Source of the DNA: Fulvia fulva
Taxonomy: Eukaryota; Ascomycota; Dothideomycetes; Mycosphaerellales; Mycosphaerellaceae
Reading direction: 5' to 3'
Assembly: GCF_020509005.1 (NCBI RefSeq)
Contig: NC_063024.1
Location: forward strand, 248,001-312,000
DNA length: 64,000 nt
A model generated the notes under the pieces. The model was not told the DNA's origin. It saw only the letters and a program-made list of their open reading frames with translations, and did not search any database. Position numbers and translations under genes: made by a program. Of this stretch, positions 22,342 to 33,118 are shown one piece after another (positions within the stretch are counted from its first letter, which is position 1; each line of letters opens with the position of its first letter).

Positions 22342-22976
22342 CCTCCCTGTTCTGCAAAGTCATGGGCTATCCGGAGTATGACTTCTGGCGCGCCGCTCAC
22401 GAATTCATTGATAATGAGAGACAGCTGATCCAGTAGGCCGAGTCGCACGTGTTGATAAAGTGTGGTGTTGACTGTTGTCAGGACATACCACCAGATCATG
22501 AGCGCGATGCGGATACTGCACCATGACCTTGTGCAAATACCAAGAGCAGGACGACAAGTTCAAGGCCCGCCAACCATCTTCAGTCAAGTGGCAGATCATT
22601 CACCCTGCGATGGGCCCGGTGTACATGGACACTGACCCGCTCGAAGAGAACTATATCAGTAACGCAAGGGATGCGCGGATGGCCTGTGCTGCGCTTCAGG
22701 AAATGCTGTATTCCTGGCAGCAAGGGTATCTAGAAGATTAGATGAGCGAGGTTTGAGCCAAGCAGTGGGTACATACCGTATCGTATGATCTCTGCTTGAT
22801 AATGAGTGCGGCGCGGAAGCTGTGCATGGAGATTGTAGCCCGCTGGTCGATGGTCGCTGAAGCCAACGGCATTTGGCTGGCTTGTACTGCGCACAAGGAG
22901 CGCTGCTGCTGGTGACAACAGTGTATAAGGTGAGTATCTGAGCCTTTATGCGCCCGACGTGTATCATGACCTTCCT
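22342..22976. other. intergenic between paralogues
   Basis: One 72-codon ORF on the plus strand (22523-22741) is the only open stretch. It has no recognisable domain and no promoter evidence. Confidence 0.45.
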
Positions 22977-24509
22977 TCAGACTTGGTACACCTTATCCGG
23001 CAACGAATTCAAAATTCGCTGCACTCTTCGCAAGCTGTAGTGCAGTCCTTGAACCTCATCATCGAAGTGATCGCGTAATGCATCATACTTTTCGTGGTCG
23101 CAAATCGTCTTTGCTGCCTCGAGATGAGTGCTGAGGCTTTCGTATAGGTTGGCAAGGTCAGTCCATAGTGCATCAGGAGTCGTGGTATGCAAACCTGGTA
23201 GAAGCGTGAGTGGAGTTATGGTTTCGCGACTGTCGACGACACTGTTTGCACGATCCGTCGTTGCGGCCTTCGCGCTCGAAGGGTCGTTGATCAGGCTGGC
23301 CGTGTCGTCGCGTGAGCTAGAGGTACTGTCGTGATCTTCTTCAGTCGTGCCGTGCTCCGCTTCGTTGTCCTTCGTGAATGAATTGTGGGCTTCTACATGT
23401 TCAATGGATGTACTGAGTGATCGAGCACTACCTCCCTTCTCTCCCGTGCCAGGGCGGCCAACCCTTTCCCTCAGCGACTGAATCGCACCACCCTGTGGAG
23501 GTCCCCTAGCAGGTCCAATATACCACTCACGCAGACAAGGCTCCGATCGACGTGTCGTAATCCGTTGTGCCGTGTTCGTGAAGCGTTGGTAACAGAGCGC
23601 AGCAGAGAGTGCTTGGCCCTTGAGGCCACTGCCTTTGTGCTCCCTATTAACGATATCCGCAATCTGCGGCCAGCCAGAGGTCTCGTCCAAGGCAACGCGC
23701 AGCTCATAGATTTTGATATTGACAGGGTCACCAGGATTATGCGGATCTGAGCGACCCAGCCGCCGGTTTAGTCGATGCTTTTTCAGAGCCAGAGACGGGT
23801 CTGTGCTGGTGTGCTCGGCAGTGTCCAGCTCTACGAGTCGGTCCAGCTCCTCCGTATTGCCAGAGCGCTTTCTCTTGCCTGTGTTGTGAGCGACATGGCT
23901 CTTCTTCCCTCGAGGGGTAATGTACCACTCCTTCTCATAAGGCTCCGATCGTGCACGTGCTATCTGCTCAGCAGTGTATGTGAATCGATTGTAACACGCG
24001 AGGGCATCAAGTGTATTGCCATCTCGGCCGCTGTCCTTGTGTCTACGGTTGGCATTGCCGGCAATCTGGTCCCGGCCAGAAGACTTGCCCATCGCGGTTC
24101 GCAGCTCATAGATCATGAGGTTGACCGGGCCTGATGGATCTCTTGAATACGAGCGGCATCTGTCTCGCTGCCTCTTACTAGCCATTGAGATAGCCTTTGA
24201 GATGTTGGTCGCGTCGTCATTTGTGGCGTCTTGAACAGTCTCAACAGCACTGGACACCTCATAAGCCACCGAGTTGCTCTCGTTGTCGGGCATCGTGTTC
24301 GGGTCTCGTTCGTCGCCGTTCGCGAGAGCAGTAGATTGATTGAACGGCGGCTGGATTGTGAGGTCGCCAAGACGTCGCCCTTGGGCCAGTGGTATGCCAG
24401 TGTGGTCAGTGACACGTCTCTCCTCACCTGCCGTATCATCAATCCCGCTGCTGTTTGTGCATGTTGATGATTCGGTCACTGACTGCTGCACCAGCGGTCG
24501 CTTTGGCAC
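22977..24509 (-). CDS. HTH-like repeat-domain protein B
   Basis: Single-exon protein of 510 aa with two copies of the same domain, about residues 130-200 (GPVNLMIYELRTAM ... RSEPYEKEWYI) and about 258-328 (DPVNIKIYELRVAL ... RSEPCLREWYI). Shared positions include the IYELR helix, NxxH-x-SG, a CYxRFTxTAxxI helix and a terminal EWYI. Basic stretches (KRKR, KKHRLNRR) between the copies suggest nuclear location. The Ser/Thr/Asp-rich region after the second copy is probably disordered, and the C-terminus is an amphipathic coiled-coil-like segment. A DNA-binding role is plausible from the fold pattern but not shown. Paralogue of the gene at 21258-22341. Confidence 0.7.
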   Translation of the reverse strand: MPKRPLVQQSVTESSTCTNSSGIDDTAGEERRVTDHTGIPLAQGRRLGDLTIQPPFNQSTALANGDERDPNTMPDNESNSVAYEVSSAVETVQDATNDDATNISKAISMASKRQRDRCRSYSRDPSGPVNLMIYELRTAMGKSSGRDQIAGNANRRHKDSGRDGNTLDALACYNRFTYTAEQIARARSEPYEKEWYITPRGKKSHVAHNTGKRKRSGNTEELDRLVELDTAEHTSTDPSLALKKHRLNRRLGRSDPHNPGDPVNIKIYELRVALDETSGWPQIADIVNREHKGSGLKGQALSAALCYQRFTNTAQRITTRRSEPCLREWYIGPARGPPQGGAIQSLRERVGRPGTGEKGGSARSLSTSIEHVEAHNSFTKDNEAEHGTTEEDHDSTSSSRDDTASLINDPSSAKAATTDRANSVVDSRETITPLTLLPGLHTTTPDALWTDLANLYESLSTHLEAAKTICDHEKYDALRDHFDDEVQGLHYSLRRVQRILNSLPDKVYQV

Positions 24510-25357
24510 CTACCCAACATAGATCCGCCCGGCCGGGGCCAAAGACATGGTGAGAATATTGCCTTGGGATGTGCGGTCGCTACATGAAGGAGACATTCGC
24601 GGCCACGTTCATGAAGCAAGGTCGGACCGGGAAGTGGGATGTCCAAAGCTGAAAGTCAATGCCATTTGGACTTCAAGGGCTTCGGATCACGGCACAGGCT
24701 GCGAACGACAACACATCCAGCGTCGTGCTGCAGCAGCAGACTAACATCCTCTTCCAAAGTATCCTAGCAAGACTCAGCATCTCACCAGCAGATACGCCGA
24801 CGTCGTTGGCAGCGGCCGCTAGATCCAAATGTCACTCAGCTACAGCAACACCGTTGTAGATACAGTCATCGAAAGTACCGCAGCAACAATGAACATCATC
24901 GACAGTCTCATCCACCATCAACACCATCAACACAGACCAGCAGAGGGAGTGAAGCAATGAGCAAGAATCATTACCAAGGGTATCGTGCACAACCAAATCT
25001 AAACATTAAGAGCACCGCGAACAAAACGTCCACGACTACCCATCCATCCGAAGAAACGAAAAGGCAGTATCCCGAAATCACCAAAAACAAAGTACCGTAC
25101 AAATATCGCCGAAACAACTCAAGTGCCTTCGCCATCTATACCGTGCTCGCGTTCATGGATCTTGATTTTATCCCATCTTGTATCTAGCGTTGGTAATTGG
25201 TAACCACAAGGTACCTTACCAGCCCGCCATCGCTGTCGGATTAAACTATACATACAAGAAGCGTTCTTGTCTCTACTGGTATTTCCTGCTTGTTGATCGT
25301 CCTGTATCTACAAGAGCAGTCCCATATCTAAATTCGATGCAAAATATGCTCATGTAT
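24510..25357. other. intergenic, nothing recognised
   Basis: A CA/AC-rich stretch near 24880-24930. No supported gene. Confidence 0.5.
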
Positions 25358-26164
25358 CTACAAGAAGAAAGCAGCGAAGAGACCAGCGACACCAGCAGCG
25401 GCGCCACCGGCGAGCTGGGTAGCGGCACCGGTGTAGGCTGGTGGGGCGGTACCGCTGGCAGAGACGCCAGTGCCGGTTGGGCCGGCTGGGGTGGTGCCGT
25501 TGCCGGTTGGGTATGGTGCTGGGACGGTGGCGGTCTGGATGCCGGAGCTGGACGATGGAGCACCGTAGACTGGAGCAGTTAGGGCCGAGCTGGAGGCGGT
25601 GCTCTGCTCTGGGGAGTTCTCGACTGGCTTGGTGGAGGATGGGGCGCCGTAGACTGGTGCGGTGGGGGCGGTGGTCTCGGCGGTGGTCTCTGGGTGCTGC
25701 TTGGTCTTGGACTCGGAGGCCGATGAGGTGGACTCCTCGCACTTGGGGCAGACGGTGAGGGTGGTGGCGGCGGTGACGGTGTAGGTCTTGCCCTCGTGGG
25801 TGAACTGGGTTGGCTCCGGGCAGTAGGTAACGTAGGAGCTGACGACGTCGGTGACGGTCTTGTCACCACCGTAGCCTGGAGCAGTTGGTGCGGAGGTGGT
25901 CGACTCTGGCGAGGCTGGGGCAGTTGTCGATGGGGCAGCGGTAGATGAGGTGGTCTCGCCGCCGTAGACTGATTTTCGTTAGAATCGTGGTCAAACGATC
26001 GTAATTGATTATTATGGCTCACCTGGGGCAGTTGGGGCAGCAGAGGTAGAGGAAGAGCTGGAGACAGCCTCCTCACCACCGTAGGCTGGTGGAGGGGCAC
26101 CGTAGGCCTCGAGGGAAGCGAAAGCAGAGCCGGCAAAGGCGGCGACGGTGAATTGGTACTTCAT
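25358..26164 (-). CDS. GPI-anchored Ser/Thr-rich cell-wall protein, Ccg-6-like
   Basis: 250 aa; exons complement(25358..25968, 26023..26164). Signal peptide about residues 1-17. Repeats built on AP-x-YG ([29 protein letters not shown]) alternate with Ser/Thr/Ala/Pro stretches that are likely O-glycosylated. The central block [25 protein letters not shown] (about residues 83-115), with paired Cys, is the hallmark of the clock-controlled Ccg-6/Sed1-like wall proteins. A hydrophobic C-terminus rich in Ala/Gly, after a small-residue site, is a GPI-attachment signal. Codon use is strongly C-ending, suggesting high expression. Expected to be covalently linked to wall glucan. Confidence 0.85.
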
Positions 26165-28614
26165 TATGATCGTAAGTCCTGGTTGTGCTGAGTGAGCGAC
26201 TGTAGTTGGATATGCTGCTTGCGCGAGACGTGAAGTTTAAAGAGAGGCTTGGGGTAGGGAAGGAAAGAAAGCAGCAGGGTAAAGTGTTTATACCTACAAA
26301 CGCCGACATCGTCTGTGCCGTACTGGGGGTTAGTCAAACACGGCCAGTGACGTTCATGGACGAGCTCCGCGTCTCGCACAGCGTGGGATGCCTCCAAGCA
26401 GGACAAGCAGTGAGGCGCCGTCGCGTGGCGGTGTGTTGAGTCGTCGCGTGTGTGCGACCTGGACCTGCTGCTTGCGTATCAAGTGTGAAAGGGATCATTT
26501 CGGGTGTGCAGAAGTAGTCTGGCGGCGATTTAGGCCGGGGTGTTGTTCAGACCACGGGAAGGGTTGCCCATGCTGACGACGCTTGGCCGGGTGTGCTCCG
26601 CCAGTCACATCGCTTGCGTACCTGGCAGATCGGGCCCACCACGTGTTTCGATAGGTGATGGATGTGATGGCGCCGGTAGGCTGTCGATGTTGCTGTAGCC
26701 GCTGCAGGTACGACGACGGAAATGCAGAGCCGCAGGTGTGGAAGGCGTCGGAGGTTGTCTGGCCGCCATAATTCTTGCACGACGCCGCCGCGCAGCATGT
26801 ACAGACCTGAGTCGCCACCATATTCCAGCGTTCCTGTAGTCTGACAACACTGACTTGACAGCACCTACGACATGTGTCTAGCGAGGCCAGAAGTCGCTCT
26901 ATAAGAGTTCCCGTTGCAGCCCGAGTGGCTGCAGTGTCGCTTAGACCTCGTTACGGGCTTTGGCCGACTTAGCGAGCCTTTGCAGTCGACAACAGCGACA
27001 TCCGATGCATGTCGCTGTTCTTAGATTCGACTTTGACAACAGGCCGACCCACTTGTGTCGTCGCGAAGTGTTGTCGAACTGCAGGAACGCTGGATTGGGA
27101 AGACCAGGATGCTGTCCACTACTCTTGAAGCGACATTTGATCTTCATTCAGGATGGGGCAAAGACCCGCTGAAAGTGGTGGCAGCGATAGGTTGAGAATA
27201 TCAGCCGGAAATCAGGAGCGACATCCGCTGTTGAGAGGACCGACCAGTCATGCTGTCTCACACCGTGCAGGCCCTAAGGATTGTTCAAAGATTGCGCAAG
27301 ACAAGATGTCGAAGGTCAAGTCAAGCTTCTGCGAACAACGTCTAGATTGCATAAAAGTGAAATCTCCGAAGGCGGACGCCTGCTATTCTTGGCTGCTGTT
27401 TCGTCGACATTGCCCTGACTCCACCATACGCCGTTCACGATATCTCGTCAGCAGAGACACGAGGCTTTCCGGGCACGACATCTCGTAGGAGGTTGACATC
27501 AGATGCCGCGTGTCGGCGACATTGTCCGGTGCAAGGACACTGGGGACGACAACGAGGTTCAGCAGTTCCTTTGAAGATCTGAAGCTAGCAAGGCGTATGA
27601 TACGAGGTCCGAACCGCGATCGTAATCACTGATCCTCGAATTGGCCACAACGGCCTTACAGTATCCGGAGAAGCTCGACTTCGGATCTCCGAATCGGTAC
27701 AAAGCACTTGGGAGCCTCGTGCGTGATGTCTGACGCAACGAAACGGCCTCGACGGACGTGTTCGGACCACTCAGACCTTGAGATTCGGGTTCGAGGTCAG
27801 AGCTGTCAACATCTCTTCTCGCGCCAGCCGACAAAGGCAGTCCCGAAGCTGGCTTGCCATCTGCCAGAGACATCGTCGTGTTGTGCCAGCTGGACTACTT
27901 CACATCCCAACGCTTTGCTGGTGTGCATCTTCCACGAACGCTTAGTGAGGCACTGAAGGTATCTGCCATCCCTTCGCCACGGCAGCCGGCTTCTGACCAT
28001 TCACCCTCTGCCCTTCCTGCTTCCCTCGTTTTGTTGAGCATTGAGGCAGCTTGGCCTTGCGCTTGAGGCAACACGGCCAGCAGCGGGAAGCGAATTGTGC
28101 CAGCAAAGATGGTTGTGCACCTGTGACTTCGGGCCGAGGCATGCCGACTTTTATTGACGTGTTGAGCTGGCACAGTAGAGAACCTGAAGACATGGTGTCT
28201 TGTATGGTGAAGAAGACGACCTCAGCCGATCTACTATTGTCAACATTCGCTTGCTTACTGTATCACGCAGGGCAAATGAGGCCGACAGACTTCACCAGGA
28301 TGACCCCAAACCGTTTTGAAGTTTCCAGCAGGCTGCACCTACTGTACATGTGACAAGTCACTCTTGTCCATCCTCTAGACCAACATCTCAAAATCGCCTA
28401 TAATACAAATCTGCAGGCAGACCTTCCCAAAGTTCTGGGCAATCATGAATTTGACGCCGCTTCTTCACTCTCAGAGTTGTGGTAGAACATGGTCGCCAAC
28501 AACGTTCCACCAACGCTCGTCGCCAGCACAAAGACCGCGCACAAACAAATCCAACAACATAGCACCAAAGACGAATCCTCCCAGCAAGACTCCTATCAAC
28601 ACCCCTCCCCCCTT
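26165..28614. other. gene-poor 2.4-kb region
   Basis: The left end is the promoter of the wall-protein gene. ORFs of 60-111 codons on both strands lack domains and plausible introns. No terminal repeats or LTRs were seen. It could hold a noncoding RNA or an old decayed repeat. Confidence 0.45.
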
Positions 28615-29684
28615 TCACCAATCCACAACCTCAACCTTCACATACAAATTCCCCCCACTCCCAAACACCACCAACACCCCAACCCCCCTCCTCCCCAACA
28701 CCTCCCGATGCTGAGCTAGCAAATACCCAACCCCCGCCAAATTATCCGTCCCCAAAACCCCCATAAACGGCCTATCCCCCCTCCCCACAACCGCCCCAGG
28801 CCTCTTCAACTCCACCGCCTCCTCAAAAGACGGCAACCCCTTCCCCTTATACCCCGCCTCCTTGATCGCCTTCTTGATCACATCGATACTCTCGGTATTC
28901 GTAATAGGCCCGATGAAGATGTGCTTAAGCGGCGCTTCGGCGGGGGTGAGTGAGAGGTCGGCAAGGGTGTGCATCCAGGTAAGGAAGGCGATGTCGGACC
29001 ATTGGGTTATGGCGGGGATGTCGGAGGGGGTGAGGTGGGAGTGCGTGGAGGTTTGGTAGGAGGGGCTGTGGCGTTCGTAGGCGATTAGGAGGGCGTTGGA
29101 GGGGCTGTAGAGGCCTTTGTAGCGGGCGTCGGTGGTCTGGGGGGGGGGGGGGAATGTCAGTTTTGGCTAAGGGTCTGGGGGTAGGTGTTAGGTTATGGTA
29201 CCTTGTGCAACATCACAACATTCCTCGAGTTCTCCGTAGTGAGCTTGGCGCCGTTGAGGGCGGCGGTGTAGTCTTTCGTAACATCGTCCATCTCTGCCTG
29301 GCTCTCAACAAGATCATATCTCCACCCACTATTCTTCGCCACCGGCTGCTCCCCTCCTTGCTTGTCCTCAGCGCTCTCAGCCTTCTCCACCAAAACATCC
29401 CACTCCAAAAACTCACCCTGACGCTGCTCCATCGACGCAGAAATCGAGTCTGCCCACCGCTTCTCTCCTTTCTTCTTGGCTTTCGAGTAAGCGCGGTCTA
29501 GGATGTCGAGGGGTCCGCGTCCAACCAGAAGGTGGCCGTTAGTGGTATTGGCAGTCCAGCCGATGCGTGTATCGAGGCCAGAGAAGTTCGAGAAGACTGG
29601 TGATGCTCTGACGAGGATGCATGGGGGCTGGAGGCTGGTTGTTATGATTATGCAAGCCATGTAGAGTATGGGAGAGGACTTCAT
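28615..29684 (-). CDS. secreted protein of unknown function
   Basis: 334 aa; exons complement(28615..29136, 29202..29684). I chose the Met at 29684 because it opens a good signal peptide (about residues 1-25); upstream in-frame Met codons give an implausible leader. The mature part has NFSGLDTRIGWTANTT at about residues 34-49, Lys/Glu-rich helices, and a C-terminal part with RYKGLYSPSNALLIAYERHSP-like and FIGPITNTESIDVIKKA segments. The intron ends in a run of 13 C on this strand, immediately before its AG, which is an unusual polypyrimidine tract. No family recognised. Confidence 0.7.
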
Positions 29685-30374
29685 GCTGTGCTTGGTTGTG
29701 CTCGGCGGCGGTAATGTGCCTGTCGAGTTTTGTTGGTGGTGTGCTTTCGGTAGACTGGTTGAAGGTGTGTATTCACCGCAGTCTAGCTGAGGAGTCCTGC
29801 AGACTTTAAGAGCCGCGATCGCAACGCAGGTCGAGCCATGGTCATTCACTGTTTGCTTGTCGTGCCATGGCTGATGACCCCTTCGTACAGCTCAAGCCAG
29901 CATGTGACACTGCAAGCCACGAGGTGGTTGGCGTCAGCCACCTTGTGACTTGTGATCTCGTCGTGTATCATTCTCGCCATTAGAAGGACGACGCTGGCGA
30001 ACAGTCTGAATACCACTCGGTCGGCAGAGCCGGGTCTTCGCAAGAGTGTGCAGACCATCGACTGCGCGTAAGCAACCAGATGTGCTGAGTATGGCATCTG
30101 TGTACTGTGACTTTGTTGGCGTGCCACTCGAGCCACGATGCGGTCGATATCGCTGTGTCGAGCGAAGACACTGACTGTGCTGTCGACAGTTAAGGCTGCC
30201 AAAGGAGTAGTAAAACAAGGAAAGCTGCAATATGAAGGGCTTGTCACCGGTCTGCCGAAGCGAACGCACCAGTTCTCTGGATCATACCTATGTCTCTAAA
30301 GCAATCAACGAACCCGAACCAATGCGCGAAGACGGCGACTGCGTTTGAACCGATACTGTACTTTCCAATGCAGG
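29685..30374. other. intergenic, nothing recognised
   Basis: Promoter of the secreted-protein gene and 3' flank of the BTB gene. Short ORFs only. Confidence 0.5.
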
Positions 30375-31508
30375 CTAATGGTACTCAAGCAGCCAAGTTC
30401 CACCACCCCGTTCCCAGTCATGCTGCTCGAATCTCAAATCTGCACCAATGTTGGGAAGAGTCGATGGTCCATCCTGTTCGTCCACAACCACTTTCCCGAG
30501 ATTGTACTCTTCCACTTTGTCAGTGAGAACATCAATGCTCGACTCCTCTGGACTCGCAGCTCTCTGAGACAACACATCGACCGTCCTGCGCATGAGCTTT
30601 GTCTGAGCGGGATGATGCTGAACCAATCCCAACCACTCGCCGTACGGGTCGCGACACATCTCGATTAGCAAAGCGTCATTGATGAACTGGAGCAGAATCT
30701 TATAGCCGGCGGAATTAGGGTATTCCTGCATGCGTCTCAGATGGAAGTATGCCAGGGCAATGTCGTTTTCGTTGAATGCTTGATCGCCTCGAGAGCGGCA
30801 GCTCACCACGAGCCGACACAGTCTTTTCATGACCAGATTCTGAGGCACTATGACGTAGAATTCCTGGAATATCAGCCAGGCGCTCAGCCAAAGTCCGAAT
30901 TCAGTCGGGTCCTTGTAATAATCGTCATCTGAGCTATCGCTTCCTGATTCACCGTCCTCTGCTTCACCAGCCTCTGACTTATCGACCTCTGTGCTGTCGC
31001 CTTTTGTGTCTTTCACGGCTCCACGTTCGGCATCTGTGTTGTCGCCTTCGGCATTCTCCTGTTCTGTGTCGTCGTCTGATGACTGGGGCTTGGAGATACG
31101 ATCAGGCAAGCGATCACGGATGAGCCAGTAGTAGAACGCTTCGACTGCTGTTACAGAGTGATTCTTGAAAACAAAGATATCGTCATCTTCCGGAAGGATG
31201 CCTGACTTGAAGGCAGGGCAGCGATGCTTCAGAAGTGCTCTTGGTACTGTGTAGCTCTTGAGGACAGGGCCTTTTCCAGGCCTCAAGATGATGACACCTT
31301 CCCTGTTGAAGAAGTTGTGATCCATGAGATCGGCGAAATCATTGCTGTCGCCAAGGTTATGGACATAGCTCGCAGCACTGGAGCCGGCAGTGGTTGCACT
31401 GATCTGGCTCGTGGGGTTGTCCATGTCTGATGTGCGTGACTGAGATTTTGATTGAGAAGGTATAGAATCAGAACTTTCGCCGTGCTTCATAGTCGCATAT
31501 CTTTTCAC
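30375..31508 (-). CDS. BTB/POZ-like domain protein
   Basis: Single-exon protein of 377 aa (a start six codons later, at 31490, is also possible). Residues about 65-135 fit a fungal BTB-like fold: SYTVPRALLKHRCPAF matches the strand-helix step where BTB proteins read 'h...L...S..F', and VEAFYYWLIRDRL matches the conserved helix. An acidic, Ser-rich disordered insert (about 145-195) separates it from a helical C-terminal domain. Such proteins are abundant in Dothideomycetes and may act as Cullin-3 adaptors or oligomerisation modules. Confidence 0.7.
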   Translation of the reverse strand: MKRYATMKHGESSDSIPSQSKSQSRTSDMDNPTSQISATTAGSSAASYVHNLGDSNDFADLMDHNFFNREGVIILRPGKGPVLKSYTVPRALLKHRCPAFKSGILPEDDDIFVFKNHSVTAVEAFYYWLIRDRLPDRISKPQSSDDDTEQENAEGDNTDAERGAVKDTKGDSTEVDKSEAGEAEDGESGSDSSDDDYYKDPTEFGLWLSAWLIFQEFYVIVPQNLVMKRLCRLVVSCRSRGDQAFNENDIALAYFHLRRMQEYPNSAGYKILLQFINDALLIEMCRDPYGEWLGLVQHHPAQTKLMRRTVDVLSQRAASPEESSIDVLTDKVEEYNLGKVVVDEQDGPSTLPNIGADLRFEQHDWERGGGTWLLEYH

Positions 31509-32026
31509 TCACGACAGCAAACTCGTGTCGTCCTTGTCACCAAGAAAACAACAAAACGAGCATGAGCAAGCAATGCATAGCCTGAGAGATCATCTTCTCG
31601 TGGCTTCTGACATAACAATGGGGGAAGTGTATGGCCTGTTCTGTCATTGTCAACGATGAGATCTTCTTACGTGGTGCTCCAGTGAAGTAATGGTGATTGA
31701 TGTTCGAATTCTGGTATGCTGGAAGGCAAAGCACTTCAGGTCGATGGTAAGAATCGCACAAGGGGGCACCTTGAGGCTTGAACCTTCAGCAGAAAACAAA
31801 GTATCGATACCGTCGAGGCAGATGTTGATGAATATGATGAAGTTGCGGCCTTGCACAAGACGTGAAGTTTTGATGTCGAGGAAGGCGCGGAGCTCGCTCC
31901 GGATGCGAGACAATCCAATGTTAACGATCAAATTGTGAGTCCATCATTCACTCTTCAACTACAAGTAACATTCTTAGCCAAGAAGACCGTACCAAAAAGA
32001 CTGACACCCATATCAAAACATTAGAT
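31509..32026. other. divergent promoter region, BTB gene and ELP6
   Basis: Divergent 5' flanks of the two neighbours. ORFs on both strands in 31537-31938 overlap one another and have no support. Confidence 0.5.
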
Positions 32027-32887
32027 ATGGCAACCCGAACACCTCCCTCAGCCCTCGAACCATACCTGCAACTCCCTCCAGAGACAAGCCTCATTCTCCT
32101 CACGGGAACACTAGGATGTAACGCCAACTGGTTGACCTCCCGAATGATCAGCAGCACCCTCTCGCCCCCAAACAACGACGAATCAACCGAGAAACCCATC
32201 TCCGTCCTCCTCATCAGCTGGCTCCGAGACCTCCCCTTCTGGAAAAACGAACTCAGACGAACCACAGTAAAGCCCCCCTCTCCCACCACCCCTTCAGCCC
32301 ATCACTCTAACACACCCCAGGGCCTCGACATCTCCAAGCTCCCCAAAGGTCACTTCACATTCCTCGACCTCTTTACCACCCCCCCACCAGAACCCCACCT
32401 CACCAACCTCATCCTCTCCACAATCACCACCCTCAAGACCACCTTCCCCGCCAGCAAAATCCTCCTAGTCCTCGACGGCCCGGACATACTCCTCGCGACC
32501 GGCACCCTCACCTCTCAAAATCTCAACACTCTCCTCCTCCAGCTACGGTCGCAAGTCCACGCCACCATTCTCTCCTGCTCCGCGGATTTGCCACTCTTGG
32601 CCGCCGCCACTGGGTCTACAGAATCTCGGCCGACGCCGATAGAAGTAGAGAGCGCAGCAGTTTTGACGACGCAAGCGCACAATGCTAGAACGGTGATGAG
32701 TGTACGTGAGCTGGAGACGGGGGCGGCGAAGGATGTTAGTGGGGTGTTGAGGGTGACGAAGGGTGGAGATGCTGAGGGGTATGATGGTGAGAGTGAGGGC
32801 GGGGATGGGGTGAAGGAGGCTGAACTGTTGTATCTGGTACAGCGCGACGGGAATGTGAAAGTCTTCAGTCGGGGGAGTGATCAATGA
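32027..32887 (+). CDS. ELP6: Elongator complex protein 6
   Basis: 286 aa, single exon. Elp4/5/6 form a hexameric RecA-like ring that binds tRNA and supports Elongator modification of wobble uridines. The N-terminus SLILLTGTLGCNANWL aligns with the degenerate Walker-A region of Elp6, ISVLLISWLRDLPFWKNEL with the second strand-helix, and KILLVLDGPDILLATG with the Walker-B-like strand. Residues 100-110 are a Pro/Ser/Thr-rich loop typical of fungal versions. Length fits the family. The family is weakly conserved, so the call rests on the ordered motifs. Confidence 0.78.
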   Translation: MATRTPPSALEPYLQLPPETSLILLTGTLGCNANWLTSRMISSTLSPPNNDESTEKPISVLLISWLRDLPFWKNELRRTTVKPPSPTTPSAHHSNTPQGLDISKLPKGHFTFLDLFTTPPPEPHLTNLILSTITTLKTTFPASKILLVLDGPDILLATGTLTSQNLNTLLLQLRSQVHATILSCSADLPLLAAATGSTESRPTPIEVESAAVLTTQAHNARTVMSVRELETGAAKDVSGVLRVTKGGDAEGYDGESEGGDGVKEAELLYLVQRDGNVKVFSRGSDQ

Positions 32888-33118
32888 TGAGAGGTGGTCA
32901 TTACATTAGCATTAAGTAGCTGGTGCTATCTTGTGGTAAATTGTCACGCCGATCGTGAGTACAATGCTCATTATGGTCTCTTATATCCTGTCGTCGTATT
33001 CCCAAATGCTGTCATTATCTCATTATGCCCGTATCTGTGGCTCCAAGACGATCGCTCGTAGTGAATCTCAACGTATCTGCTTCGTTCGGTGGGAGCAGAT
33101 GTCCCTCAACAGCATCCT

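Noticed and set aside
22523..22741. 72-codon ORF as a small secreted protein
   Set aside because: No signal peptide, no domain, no conserved splice structure.
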